DNA of 64,000 bases from Thalassotalea sp. (lineage in GTDB: Bacteria > Pseudomonadota > Gammaproteobacteria > Enterobacterales > Alteromonadaceae): the NCBI GenBank assembly GCA_029237915.1, contig JAQWHD010000050.1, forward strand, positions 62,001 to 126,000, read 5' to 3'. A program made the position numbers and the translations under genes. Position 1 is the stretch's first letter; each line of letters starts with the position of its first letter. Below the pieces are notes generated by a model. That model had not been told where the DNA came from, made no database searches, and saw only the letters and a program-made list of their open reading frames with translations. Below, in pieces: positions 37,951 to 47,990 of the stretch.

Positions 37951-39564
37951 CTATTTAGCGAATTGCTTCATCATAGCTAACGCCATCGCCTCAGCAACTT
38001 TAATTCCATCAATACCTGCTGATAATATACCGCCAGCATAACCAGCACCTTCACCTGCAGGGTATAAGCCTTTAACATTTAAGCTCGTCATTAGCTCTTT
38101 ATCGCGAGTTATTTGAATTGGCGATGATGTACGAGTCTCTACAGCTGTTAAGGTTGCATCTTTCATTGAGAACCCTTTGATTTTACGCTCAAACGCCGGA
38201 ATAGCTTCTCTAATCGCCTCAATTGCATAAGCAGGTAATGTTTCAGCTAAATCACAATAAGTAACACCAGGCTTGTATGAAGGCACTACCTCACCATGTT
38301 CACCACTTGCACGTCCTGCTAAGAAGTCGCCAACTAATTGTGCTGGCGCATCGTAAGTTGAACCACCTAGCTTAAAGGCCGTTTCTTCCAGGCGACGTTG
38401 AAATTCAATACCCGCTAATACATCGCCCGGATAATCTTCAGGTGAAATACCAACCACAATCGCGCTGTTTGCGTTACGCTCATGACGAGAGTATTGACTC
38501 ATGCCATTTGTTACTAATCGACCTTCTTCTGAGGCAGCTGCAACTACAGTTCCACCTGGGCACATACAGAAACTGTAAACCGAGCGACCATTACTACAAT
38601 GATGTACTAATTTATAATCAGCGGCGCCAAGAATAGGGTGGCCAGCATTTTTACCAAAACGAGCTTCATCAATAACTGATTGCTCGTGCTCGATTCTAAA
38701 CCCAACAGAGAAAGGTTTCGCTTTAATATAAACGCCTTTATCAAATAACATTTTAAATGTGTCGCGAGCACTGTGGCCAATAGCGAAAGCAACGAAGTTT
38801 GTCTCTATTTTGCTGCCATCCGATAAGGTTAAGCTTTTAATTTGCTCGTCTTCAATTTCGATATCGTCAACACGTTGACTAAAGCGTACTTCGCCGCCAA
38901 GTTCAGTAATACGCGCGCGCATTTTCTCGACCATGGTAACGAGTTTAAAGGTACCAATATGCGGCTTACTTACATATAGAATTTCATCAGGAGCACCTGC
39001 ATCAACAAACTCATGCAAAACTTTGCGTGAGTAATGTTTAGGATCTTTTACTTGGCTATATAGTTTACCATCAGAGAAAGTACCTGCGCCGCCTTCACCA
39101 AATTGCACATTAGATTCAGTGTTTAATACTTTTTTGCGCCAAAAGCCAAAGGTATCTTTAGTACGTTCACGTACTTCTTTACCACGTTCAAGAATGATTG
39201 GTTTAAAGCCCATTTGCGCTAATAACAAGCCAACAAACAAACCACAAGGACCTAAGCCAACAACAACTGGGCGTTGTGGTAATTCTTCCGGAGCTTGTGC
39301 CACAAATTTATAGCTTGTATCTGGACTTTGTCTTACTAACTGATTATTAGCATGTCGCTCTAAAAGCTCTTCATTGATAGTGGTATCAACATCGAGTGTA
39401 TAAATAAGCGTTATTTTGCTTTTTTGACGGGCGTCGTAGCCACGTTTAAACATTGTGAAATCAATTAATTGGTCTTCGCTGATCTGTAAAATATCGAGTA
39501 CTGCTTGCTGCAGCTCTTCTGGTTGATGATTGAGATCTAATTGCACATTGGTTAAACGTAACAT
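37951..39564 (-). CDS. FAD-dependent oxidoreductase (COG2509-type)
   Basis: RPVVVGLGPCGLFVGLLLAQMGFKPIILERG, NVQFGEGGAGTFSDGKLY, GLYPAGEGAGYAGGILSAGIDGIKVAEAMA. Confidence 0.9.
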   Translation of the reverse strand: MLRLTNVQLDLNHQPEELQQAVLDILQISEDQLIDFTMFKRGYDARQKSKITLIYTLDVDTTINEELLERHANNQLVRQSPDTSYKFVAQAPEELPQRPVVVGLGPCGLFVGLLLAQMGFKPIILERGKEVRERTKDTFGFWRKKVLNTESNVQFGEGGAGTFSDGKLYSQVKDPKHYSRKVLHEFVDAGAPDEILYVSKPHIGTFKLVTMVEKMRARITELGGEVRFSQRVDDIEIEDEQIKSLTLSDGSKIETNFVAFAIGHSARDTFKMLFDKGVYIKAKPFSVGFRIEHEQSVIDEARFGKNAGHPILGAADYKLVHHCSNGRSVYSFCMCPGGTVVAAASEEGRLVTNGMSQYSRHERNANSAIVVGISPEDYPGDVLAGIEFQRRLEETAFKLGGSTYDAPAQLVGDFLAGRASGEHGEVVPSYKPGVTYCDLAETLPAYAIEAIREAIPAFERKIKGFSMKDATLTAVETRTSSPIQITRDKELMTSLNVKGLYPAGEGAGYAGGILSAGIDGIKVAEAMALAMMKQFAK

Positions 39565-39687
39565 TAATGGTTTTCCGTAAATTGTATGTGATTTTTGTCA
39601 TACTGCGCACACCTCCATAGATGGAGAAGGTAGAGCGAAGCAGGTTGCCCGAACCGAGGTCGGCACCTTAAATAAGATTGCGGCCTT

Positions 39688-39892
39688 CGCCACAAGGACG
39701 CTAATTTCGCCATAAGGACGCTAGTTTCGCCACAAGGACGCTAATTTCGCCACAAGGACGCTAGTTTCGTCACAATGACGCTAATTTTCGCCATAAGGAC
39801 GCTAGTTTGGCCACAATGGCGCTAGTTTTCGTCACAAGGACGCTAGTTTTCGCCACAATGGCGCTAATTTTCGTCATACTGGCGTAGGCCAG
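39688..39892. repeat. Tandem array of ~10 units of 20-21 bp (CGCCACAAGGACGCTAATTT-type)
   Basis: Ten consecutive variants read directly, last unit CGTCATACTGGCGTAGGCCAG forming ATACTGG/CCAGTAT hairpin. Confidence 0.92.
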
Positions 39893-39998
39893 TATCTTTA
39901 TTTTACCTGATCATGGCGCGCATACAAACAAGAGATTGAAATTGTCGCAAAGCAAGGTATGATCTAGCTAATTAATTATGAAAACGAGTACCACCTAG

Positions 39999-40328
39999 AT
40001 GGCGTTTGTTGTAACCGACAATTGTATCCAATGTAAATACACCGATTGTGTTGCAGTATGTCCTGCCGATGCATTTTTTGAAGGGCCGAACTTTCTGGTG
40101 ATAAGCCCGGACGATTGCATCGATTGTGACTTATGCCCAGTAGAATGTCCTGCCGGCGCTATATTTCAAGAAGATGATGTGCCAGAAGACCAAAAAGAGT
40201 TCATTAAACTTAATGCTGAACTATCACAAATTTGGCCTAGGATCACCGAAGTTAAAGCCGCGCCAGAGGATGCTAAAGAGTGGGATGGTGTACCGAATAA
40301 GATTGAAAATCTAATAATTGAAGAATAG
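39999..40328 (+). CDS. fdxA: Seven-iron ferredoxin (3Fe-4S/4Fe-4S)
   Basis: [55 protein letters not shown]. Confidence 0.95.
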   Translation: MAFVVTDNCIQCKYTDCVAVCPADAFFEGPNFLVISPDDCIDCDLCPVECPAGAIFQEDDVPEDQKEFIKLNAELSQIWPRITEVKAAPEDAKEWDGVPNKIENLIIEE

Positions 40329-40405
40329 ATAGTGAAAAATAAGATTGCGGTATGCACCACAATGACGGTATCAGAACAAGATTGCGGCCCCGACACTTGC
40401 TCCTC

Positions 40406-40442
40406 GATAACTGCTCCTGCGTTATTCTACCTACATACGTCC
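40406..40442. repeat. Dispersed intergenic repeat copy 1
   Basis: CGATAACTGCTCCTGCGTTATTCTACCTACATACGTCC, matches 56736-56772. Confidence 0.75.
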
Positions 40443-40486
40443 TGTATTAGTGCAGTGTTCTTATAAGTTGCGTCCATGCAACGATT

Positions 40487-40550
40487 CGCCACAATGACCC
40501 TAATTTTTCGCCGCAATGACTCTATTTTTTCGTCATACTGGCTTAGGTCT
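40487..40550. repeat. Three-unit cluster related to the 39688-39892 array
   Basis: cgccacaatgaccctaattttt / cgccgcaatgactctatttttt / cgtcatactggcttaggtct. Confidence 0.85.
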
Positions 40551-41055
40551 AATAAATCTCACCAATAAACTCCACCTGCGTTAAGTACAAGCGCAGTTCA
40601 AATTCTACCTGATGATAATCAGGCATCATGTGCAGGCATAATTTATAAAATGCTTTGTTGTGATCTTTCTCTTTTAAATGCGCTAATTCGTGCACCACTA
40701 TCATGGTTAAAAACTCAATTGGGGTGTTCTTAAATAGGGCAGCTACGCGCAGTTCATTTTTACTTTTCAGCTTACTACCTTGCACTCTTGAAACGTAAGT
40801 GTGTAAACCAAGGGCGTTATTAATGACGTGGATTTTATTATCAAAAGCTATTTTGCTTAAAGGTGCGGACTTTTTTAGGTATTGATTCTTTAAGTCCTGA
40901 ACAAATTCGCGTAACTGATTATCGTTACCAATTGAATGTGTCTTTGGATATTTTTTTAGTAAAAACTTATCTAAACGTTTTTCATCAATCAAGGTTTTTA
41001 CTTGTGCTTGTACACTTGGCGAGTAGGCTGATAAATATTTTAATGGTACAGACAT
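40549..41055 (-). CDS. YgjP-like metallopeptidase domain protein
   Basis: MIVVHELAHLKEKDHNKAFYKLCLHMMPDY. Confidence 0.88.
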   Translation of the reverse strand: MSVPLKYLSAYSPSVQAQVKTLIDEKRLDKFLLKKYPKTHSIGNDNQLREFVQDLKNQYLKKSAPLSKIAFDNKIHVINNALGLHTYVSRVQGSKLKSKNELRVAALFKNTPIEFLTMIVVHELAHLKEKDHNKAFYKLCLHMMPDYHQVEFELRLYLTQVEFIGEIY

Positions 41056-41093
41056 AGTATGCTCTAAGATTGGTATTAATAACGACTAAAAGT

Positions 41094-41124
41094 AAAAAAG
41101 CGAATTAGTCACCTAATCCGCTTT
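41094..41124. terminator. Hairpin terminator
   Basis: aaaaagcgaattagtcacctaatccgctttt. Confidence 0.75.
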
Positions 41125-41167
41125 TCGTTATTTTAACAGCTATCATTTAACAATCAAATCAGTAGTA

Positions 41168-41665
41168 CTAATCAATTGTTAGTTTTTGCCAATCGTCATC
41201 ATCGCTTAAACGAACCGAACGCGTTTTGCCATCACGTTCAACGTTGATTTGATTAATTTGGCCAGGCCAAACTTCTTGTAAAGCGCGCATTTGGATATAC
41301 ACGCTTTTAATGGTTTTCGGCTGTTTTATCTCTTGGTACACCCAAAAGAATTTACCTTCTATTTCATAGCCAACGCTGCCTAGTTCAAGCAGTTGCTTGT
41401 TTTCATCGCCTAAGCGAAATTGCTGTTGAATGTAGTTAGCAAAATCTTTTTGCGTTTCATCACTTTTTATAATATCGGTGTGCTTCTTTAGTATTCGGCC
41501 AAGCGCGTGCTCAGCATCATGAATATAAAAGCGATGCGAAACTTCAATATTGCCAGTGTTGTTGTTAAACAATACGGTAGTGTAAGCTTCTTTTTGTTGA
41601 TGAGCGGCAACAAGGCTACTCATTAACAAGGTGATAGTTATAAATAGTAGATGAAAAATACGCAT
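41168..41665 (-). CDS. DUF6702-like exported protein
   Basis: Signal peptide then HQQKEAYTTVLFNNNTGNIEVSHRFYIHDAEHAL; abuts the M1 peptidase gene. Confidence 0.7.
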   Translation of the reverse strand: MRIFHLLFITITLLMSSLVAAHQQKEAYTTVLFNNNTGNIEVSHRFYIHDAEHALGRILKKHTDIIKSDETQKDFANYIQQQFRLGDENKQLLELGSVGYEIEGKFFWVYQEIKQPKTIKSVYIQMRALQEVWPGQINQINVERDGKTRSVRLSDDDDWQKLTID

Positions 41666-44121
41666 TATTTTTGGTATACCTTAGGTTTAACTTCTTTAAG
41701 TTCAGTTTTGATGTCGTGCATTATATCACGTGACTTCATCGCTTTACTTTTCTCTTTCTTGAATGCTTCAATACGAGATTCGATGATTTGACGTGGGTAA
41801 TGGTTATTTTCAACGTCGGTATCCGCTGTTTGCCATAATGGGTCAACAACTACTGATGCTAACTCTTTACCTTTTTCAGTAACGATTAACTTGCTTACGT
41901 GTTTAGGAGCACGACGCCAGATCTCAGCAGGTAACTGCAAAGACTCTTTAGTGCCATCTGTGTAAGTCATCTCTAACAAGATAGGCATAACTAAACCGCC
42001 TAAGTTAGTGAAGTCCATTACGTAGTAGTTTTTATCTTCGCTAATTGCACGTTCTAAAGCAGTACGTTCCCAAGGCTTAAGCTTGTTAAGCATTTCGTTG
42101 TACTTGTTACGTTCTTTGTTCGTTACAGTCCAACGATCATTTTTATCATGGAAGTCACTTACATCAGGGTTTAATTCAACCCAAGTTTTTGTACCGGCAG
42201 CTTGGTTTCTTTCTAAGAATAGCGTGCCTGGCTTATCAGCTTCTTCTTGACGACGACGGTCATAATCGATGTCTGGGTTTTTAGTATCTAAACGAAGTTT
42301 GTATACTTTATCTAAAGAGATATCAACGTGATCTGTAGTGTAGAACCAACCGTTCCAGAACCAATCTAAATCCATACCTGAAGCTTCTTCCATAGTACGG
42401 AAAAAATCTGAAGGAGTAGGGCGTTTGTTTTTCCAACGAACGGCGTATTCTTTAAAGGCGAAGTCGAATAAGTCACGACCCATAATAACTTCACGTAAAA
42501 TATTTAATGCGGCAGCAGGTTTAGTGTAAGCATTTGGACCTAAACGTAATACGCTGTCAGATTGAGTCATAACCGGTACTTGTACGTTAGACTTCATGTA
42601 TGAAGTAATATCGCGTGGCTCTACGCCCCATGGAATTGTAGGATCCCATTCACGACCTGCAACACCGTCTAAGAAACTGTTTAAACCTTCGTCCATCCAA
42701 GTCCACTGACGCTCGTCTGAGTTAACTATCATAGGGAAGTAGTTATGACCAACTTCGTGAATAACAACACCAATTAAGAATTGTTTTTCAGCTAAAGTAT
42801 AGGTACGGCTACCATCTTCATGACGAGTAGTACGTGGGCCGTTGAAGCTGATCATTGGGTATTCCATGCCGCCAACTGGACCATTAACACTGATCGCTGT
42901 TGGGTATGGGTAATCAAATGTGTAACGAGAGTAAACATCTAAGGTGTGAATTACTGACTCAGTTGAATACTTGCTCCACAGCTCGCCACCTTCTTTCGGG
43001 AAGAATGACATTGCCATAACGTGTGGTTGCTCTTTGCCGCCTTGTTTGTAGCCTTTAGCATCCCACATAAATTTACGTGATGACGCCCATGCGAAATCTC
43101 GCACGTTTTCAGCTTTAAAGCGCCATGTTTTAGTTTTTGTTGTGCCGGCTTTTTCGTTTTCTAATGCTTCTTCAGCAGTAACTATCATTACAGGGCGTTT
43201 AGCTGTTTTTGCTTGCTCTAAACGTTTACGCTGAGTTTTTGTTAAAACGCTGCTTGGGTTATCAAGTACACCAGTAGATGAAACGATATGATCGGCAGGT
43301 ACCGTCATAGATACATCGTAGTCACCAAATTCTAAAGTGAATTCACCACGACCTAAAAACTCTTTGTTGTGCCATGCTTCGTAATCAGAAAAAGCGGCAA
43401 CTCTTGGGAACCACTGTGCTAGAAGGAAGATGTCATTACCACCTTCGTTCGCGTCATCAGGGAAGTGCTCAAAACCTGAACGCGCTGAAACAGCATTTTC
43501 TTCAAGAATGTTATAAGCAAAATCGATGTTGAAAGCAAAATCATCGCCTGGCTCTAACGCTTCGGCTAAATCGATGCGTGCCTGTGCGCCAGTAATGGTA
43601 ACTTTAAGTTTGTTGCCACGCTTATCAGTAACCTTCGTGATGTCATAACCAATAGTGTTATCCGCGTAGTATTGCTGGCGACGTAATTCACCAAAGCTTA
43701 CTTTTGCTGGTGTGCCACCACTTGCTTTACTGCTCGCTGGACCACGACGACCAATACCACCAAAATCACCACTGCGCTCAGCAATTGAATCGGCTTTAAA
43801 ACGGTTTTGCTCAAGCTGTAACCAGATATACTTTAAGGTATAAGGTGAGTTGTTTTGATAGGTAATGCTTTGTGAAGCGCTAAGGCGACGCTTTTCTTCA
43901 TCTAAGCTAACTTTGATTTTGTAATCTACTTGTTGTTGCCAGTACTCTTTACCTGGCTCACCAGCAGCGTTACGATAATCATTTGGTGTTGGCAAAACTT
44001 CTTCTAATTGACGAAATTTATCTTCAAAATCACCTTTGGTTTGTTTTACAGCAGAAGCTACTGCAGGGCTAGCTATAACAACCGATAAGATTGATGCTTG
44101 GCACAATGCTTTAAAGTTCAT
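41665..44121 (-). CDS. M1 family zinc metallopeptidase (aminopeptidase-like), exported
   Basis: HEVGHNYFPMIVNSDERQWTWMDEGLNSFLDG; signal peptide. Confidence 0.93.
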   Translation of the reverse strand: MNFKALCQASILSVVIASPAVASAVKQTKGDFEDKFRQLEEVLPTPNDYRNAAGEPGKEYWQQQVDYKIKVSLDEEKRRLSASQSITYQNNSPYTLKYIWLQLEQNRFKADSIAERSGDFGGIGRRGPASSKASGGTPAKVSFGELRRQQYYADNTIGYDITKVTDKRGNKLKVTITGAQARIDLAEALEPGDDFAFNIDFAYNILEENAVSARSGFEHFPDDANEGGNDIFLLAQWFPRVAAFSDYEAWHNKEFLGRGEFTLEFGDYDVSMTVPADHIVSSTGVLDNPSSVLTKTQRKRLEQAKTAKRPVMIVTAEEALENEKAGTTKTKTWRFKAENVRDFAWASSRKFMWDAKGYKQGGKEQPHVMAMSFFPKEGGELWSKYSTESVIHTLDVYSRYTFDYPYPTAISVNGPVGGMEYPMISFNGPRTTRHEDGSRTYTLAEKQFLIGVVIHEVGHNYFPMIVNSDERQWTWMDEGLNSFLDGVAGREWDPTIPWGVEPRDITSYMKSNVQVPVMTQSDSVLRLGPNAYTKPAAALNILREVIMGRDLFDFAFKEYAVRWKNKRPTPSDFFRTMEEASGMDLDWFWNGWFYTTDHVDISLDKVYKLRLDTKNPDIDYDRRRQEEADKPGTLFLERNQAAGTKTWVELNPDVSDFHDKNDRWTVTNKERNKYNEMLNKLKPWERTALERAISEDKNYYVMDFTNLGGLVMPILLEMTYTDGTKESLQLPAEIWRRAPKHVSKLIVTEKGKELASVVVDPLWQTADTDVENNHYPRQIIESRIEAFKKEKSKAMKSRDIMHDIKTELKEVKPKVYQK

Positions 44122-44426
44122 GAATATTCCTGAAATATGATTTAATTCATTGAAAATATCAACGTTCTATCTTGTTAGGACAGAGCCGAGAAAAAATTTT
44201 CAACACTTAGCGCTATTTTTATGAGAGAGAATTTATACAAGTGAGCTTAGTGAGTCAATGCAGGATCAGCCTAAAGCACAGATTTATGCGATTAAGTTAC
44301 AATTTGTAAAGATTTGTAGTTGTTCGGTGGGAGAATTGCTTGGATTAGCTGTGTAAAACTAATCCAAGCGATATTATTTATCTGCCCAGAGATTGGCAGG
44401 CTTTAACTTATTTTAGCTAAGAATAT

Positions 44427-45608
44427 TTAGCCAAAGATAGAGCGCATTAACGAAATTGCTTTTTCAACCGGTTTGCCATCTTTTACGCTGTTCACTAGTG
44501 AGTTGCGCATATCTAATAAGTACTCAGGGATATCTTCTTGAGCCAGGGCTTTATCTACGATTTGTTCTGCTGATTCTTTAGTGCGTTTAACGCTGCGAGC
44601 GACACCAATTTTGATCTTTGTTGGTTTATCGCGCATACGGACATAGTTGGAATTTTCAGCTAATGATTCATCGGCAAATAAGAATAAATCTATCATCAAG
44701 GCACGAGCTTGCCAAATGCGTAACTCTTGACCTTCCTTAGGTGCTGGCTCGCGATGCCATGGGCAAGTTTGGATTGCTAATACTAACTCATTCCAATAGC
44801 CTGCAAAACTTTGGTTATTAAACTTAGTAATACTCAAACCTTGGCAAATCACATCTAATTTGGCATTGGTTAAAGCAACAAAAATATCAGGGCGACGCAT
44901 AGCTAATAAGCGAGTAGCAGCCATCATCGAAGGTTTTTCGCCATCGGTATGCTCAGTGAATATATTGCAATATGCAGATACAAACGCATCATAATGAGAT
45001 TTTGTTACATCACCTTCTAAAGGTATGTGAGCAAGGGCTGTATCGAAATACTCACTATGATTAACTAATAAGTTATGAAATACCTTCGCGCCTTTAGTAC
45101 CGGCAAACCATTCAACATCAAAGTTATACACACTAATGTCGTGCTTGGCACTATGCTTACCTGTATATGCTAAACGGTCTTCTTCAATCATTTGTGCTAG
45201 TGGTTTAGCATTTAACTCTTTAATGTAGTCAAGTAAGGTTAAACGCTCTTCTAGTGCTTGCAGTGTTGAGTTTTGTTGAATAAAGCTTAAAAATATTGGC
45301 CAAGGCGTAATGCGTGTCATTTTTAACTGACAAACAGAAATCCCGGCTTCTAACGTTTCTTGTAGTTTCTTTAATGGACGAAGTTGATTTTCTTCCAATA
45401 AATCCATGTTGATACTGTGCTTACATAATTTGTGTAATTCTTTACACCAGCCTAAAAAGTCTTCTGGATGATTCTCAACTTTAACTGCCATTAAATTTAA
45501 CGCCAGATCGGCAACGTATTTTAAAGCAGTTTGATAAATTTGGTTTTCAAGTGTACCAATAGACATTTTAGCAGGGGAAGTAAGCAGTTTTCTCATAGAT
45601 ATAAACAC
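44427..45608 (-). CDS. Uncharacterised protein, 393 aa
   Basis: Intact ORF; central TRLLAMRRPDIFVALTNAKLDVICQGLSI...YWNELVLAIQTCPW...WQARALMIDLFLF. Confidence 0.75.
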   Translation of the reverse strand: MFISMRKLLTSPAKMSIGTLENQIYQTALKYVADLALNLMAVKVENHPEDFLGWCKELHKLCKHSINMDLLEENQLRPLKKLQETLEAGISVCQLKMTRITPWPIFLSFIQQNSTLQALEERLTLLDYIKELNAKPLAQMIEEDRLAYTGKHSAKHDISVYNFDVEWFAGTKGAKVFHNLLVNHSEYFDTALAHIPLEGDVTKSHYDAFVSAYCNIFTEHTDGEKPSMMAATRLLAMRRPDIFVALTNAKLDVICQGLSITKFNNQSFAGYWNELVLAIQTCPWHREPAPKEGQELRIWQARALMIDLFLFADESLAENSNYVRMRDKPTKIKIGVARSVKRTKESAEQIVDKALAQEDIPEYLLDMRNSLVNSVKDGKPVEKAISLMRSIFG

Positions 45609-45839
45609 TCCAGAAAGGGGAAACGAAAAAGTTGAGCGGATGATACGCCCTTTGAAAATCTAAACAAGAGTAAAGATGTTGCATTTTTGTTAAAGAGTTT
45701 TACCTGCTTTTTTAATGAACTGTAATTGTATGTTTTTTAAGTTTTTATTAATTGTTTAAAATAATCACTTAAAAAGCTAACAAGGAGGAGTATGGTTTAT
45801 CTATAATGAAATTAATAAAAAACTCTATAAATTGAATTC

Positions 45840-46976
45840 ATGGTATTAACACACAAATTTCAAGCATTGATCAAAGACGGCTCCTTGCAACACGACAGTG
45901 CCCAGCAAAATGCTATTGATGCCTTAAATGTTTTGAGTGCTGAGTTATCTGCTAAAAAATCAAAGCTTACCCGCTTTAAAAATAAGCTTTCGAAAAATAG
46001 CCAACAAGGCCTATATTTACACGGCCGGGTAGGGCGCGGTAAAACCATGATGATGGACTTATTTTATAATCATCTAGCCATTACTCGTAAAAGGCGCTTG
46101 CACTTTCATCACTTTATGGAGCAAGTACATCTTGAGCTTAACCAATTATCTGGTACTTCTAACCCATTAACATCAATAGCCAAACGTTGGGCTAAGCAAG
46201 TTGATGTATTATGTTTTGATGAGTTTTTTGTCAGTGATATTGCCGATGCAATGATTTTAGCTGGCTTGTTTGATGAGCTGTTTAAGCAAGGGCTGGTGCT
46301 AGTTACAACATCAAACTGCAAGCCAATCGATCTATATCGTAATGGTTTACAGCGTCAGCGTTTCTTACCGACCATAGATTTAATAAATCAATACTGCCAA
46401 GTGATAAGCGTTAATGGTGAAAAGGATCATCGCATCCATCAACAGCAATACCAATGCTATGTCTACCCTAGTAGCCAGTATCCATTATTTTTGGATGAGC
46501 AATTTAAACGACTAACAAACTTAGGTTTAGAAGCCGGTGAGCTAGAAGTAAATCATCGTAACATTAATTATATTGCGCAAAACCTACAGCAGAAGGTGGT
46601 TTATTTTGAGTTTAAATCACTTTGCACAGGGCCTCGTAGCCAAAGAGATTACATTGCACTTGCCAATAACTACAACACCATATTAATCAAGGATGTGCCG
46701 CAATTTAGTGGTGACACCTTAGTTAAAGTTGCCAGCGGTGTAGAGGATGGTTATAAACGTGATAGTGAAATGCTCAGCGACTTAAATGCAATGGACGATC
46801 AAGCTAGGCGCTTTATCGCCTTAATTGATGAGTTTTATGATAGAAAGGTAAAGGTTTATATAAGCGCACAAGTTGATATTCCGCAGTTATACCAAGGTAA
46901 ACAATTAGCGTTTGAATTTGCTCGCTGTGAATCACGCTTAATCGAAATGCAGTCATCAAGTTATTTGAACAGTTAG
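45840..46976 (+). CDS. zapE: Cell division protein ZapE (AFG1-like ATPase)
   Basis: GLYLHGRVGRGKTMMMDLFY, VDVLCFDEFFVSDIADAMIL, TTSNCKPIDLYRNGLQRQRFLP. Confidence 0.95.
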   Translation: MVLTHKFQALIKDGSLQHDSAQQNAIDALNVLSAELSAKKSKLTRFKNKLSKNSQQGLYLHGRVGRGKTMMMDLFYNHLAITRKRRLHFHHFMEQVHLELNQLSGTSNPLTSIAKRWAKQVDVLCFDEFFVSDIADAMILAGLFDELFKQGLVLVTTSNCKPIDLYRNGLQRQRFLPTIDLINQYCQVISVNGEKDHRIHQQQYQCYVYPSSQYPLFLDEQFKRLTNLGLEAGELEVNHRNINYIAQNLQQKVVYFEFKSLCTGPRSQRDYIALANNYNTILIKDVPQFSGDTLVKVASGVEDGYKRDSEMLSDLNAMDDQARRFIALIDEFYDRKVKVYISAQVDIPQLYQGKQLAFEFARCESRLIEMQSSSYLNS

Positions 46977-46989
46977 GGAAGAGCAAACA

Positions 46990-47502
46990 TTGGATAAATA
47001 TATTCTAACAACCGAGCGTCTTTTAATTCGTCATGTAGAGATTGCAGATGCGAGCTTTATATTCGAGTTGTTAAATGAACCTGAGTTTCATAAATACATT
47101 GGCGATAAGCAAATCAGAACAATTGATGATGCAATTCATTATATAAAAACTGGTCCGCAGCAGATGTATAAAGATAATGGCTTTGCCTTACATATTGTCG
47201 TTTTAAAAGACACAGAGCAAGCGATAGGCTTTTGCGGATTTTTAAAAAGAGATGTTTTACCTTACCCTGATTTAGGCTTTGCATTTTTGCAAAAATATTG
47301 CGGCAAAGGCTATGCATATGAAGCTGCACAAGCGGTTTTAAACTATGAACTAGCCAGCCATAACTTAACTAAAGTAATGGCTATGACTGCAATCGAAAAT
47401 CCATCATCGCAAGCGCTGTTGTCTAAGCTTGGTTTTAAGTTTGAGCAACAACGACTAATTGCTGGTTACGATGGTGAAAGCAAACTATACGTTTATTCAT
47501 AA
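46990..47502 (+). CDS. GNAT family N-acetyltransferase (RimJ/RimL-like)
   Basis: TERLLIRHVEIADASFIFELLNEPEF, GFAFLQKYCGKGYAYEAAQAVLNYE; TTG start. Confidence 0.88.
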   Translation: MDKYILTTERLLIRHVEIADASFIFELLNEPEFHKYIGDKQIRTIDDAIHYIKTGPQQMYKDNGFALHIVVLKDTEQAIGFCGFLKRDVLPYPDLGFAFLQKYCGKGYAYEAAQAVLNYELASHNLTKVMAMTAIENPSSQALLSKLGFKFEQQRLIAGYDGESKLYVYS

Positions 47503-47567
47503 TTTGCTATAGTCAGTTTAAACAGAAAGACAATTACTATTAACGTTAATAAAAGTGAGTTAATTAG

Positions 47568-47990
47568 ATGAACGTCAAATACATATCTGAAAAATACAAA
47601 ACCAAAACCAGTGTTAAAAATCACTTCTCAATATTCGTTTTATTAAGTGCTTCACTTATATATTTTAACGCTAATAGCAATGAGTTAAACGTACAGGAAC
47701 AAGATAAGTTTGTGACAGTAAAGTTATCGCAGGAAGATATTGAATCATTAAAACTAGGTCAACAAATTAATGAAGCACTGCAAGCAATCAAACATCCGAA
47801 AGACCCCGCATCAATCCACAAAATAACTGCTCTCGGCTGGGACCAAAGATACTACTTAATGATCAGAGGTTGGCTAGTTCTGCAACTACAAGCGGATAAA
47901 AGTATATATACAGGAACCCAAGAGCAAGCTCATATTGCCTCTAGAATAGAGTTTATTAAGAAGGCTATTCGTACTATTGATCTAGAGTGA
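47568..47990 (+). CDS. Hypothetical protein, 140 aa, probably exported
   Basis: Hydrophobic N-terminal segment FSIFVLLSASLIYFNANS; 3' end overlaps the convergent gene by 9 nt. Confidence 0.5.
   Translation: MNVKYISEKYKTKTSVKNHFSIFVLLSASLIYFNANSNELNVQEQDKFVTVKLSQEDIESLKLGQQINEALQAIKHPKDPASIHKITALGWDQRYYLMIRGWLVLQLQADKSIYTGTQEQAHIASRIEFIKKAIRTIDLE

Noticed and set aside
38442-39313. Short ORFs opposite the FAD oxidoreductase
   Set aside because: Contained in a strongly supported 537 aa gene; no separate evidence.
39688-39892. Possible CRISPR array
   Set aside because: Units are contiguous 20-21 bp repeats with no unique spacers, and no cas genes are present in the window.
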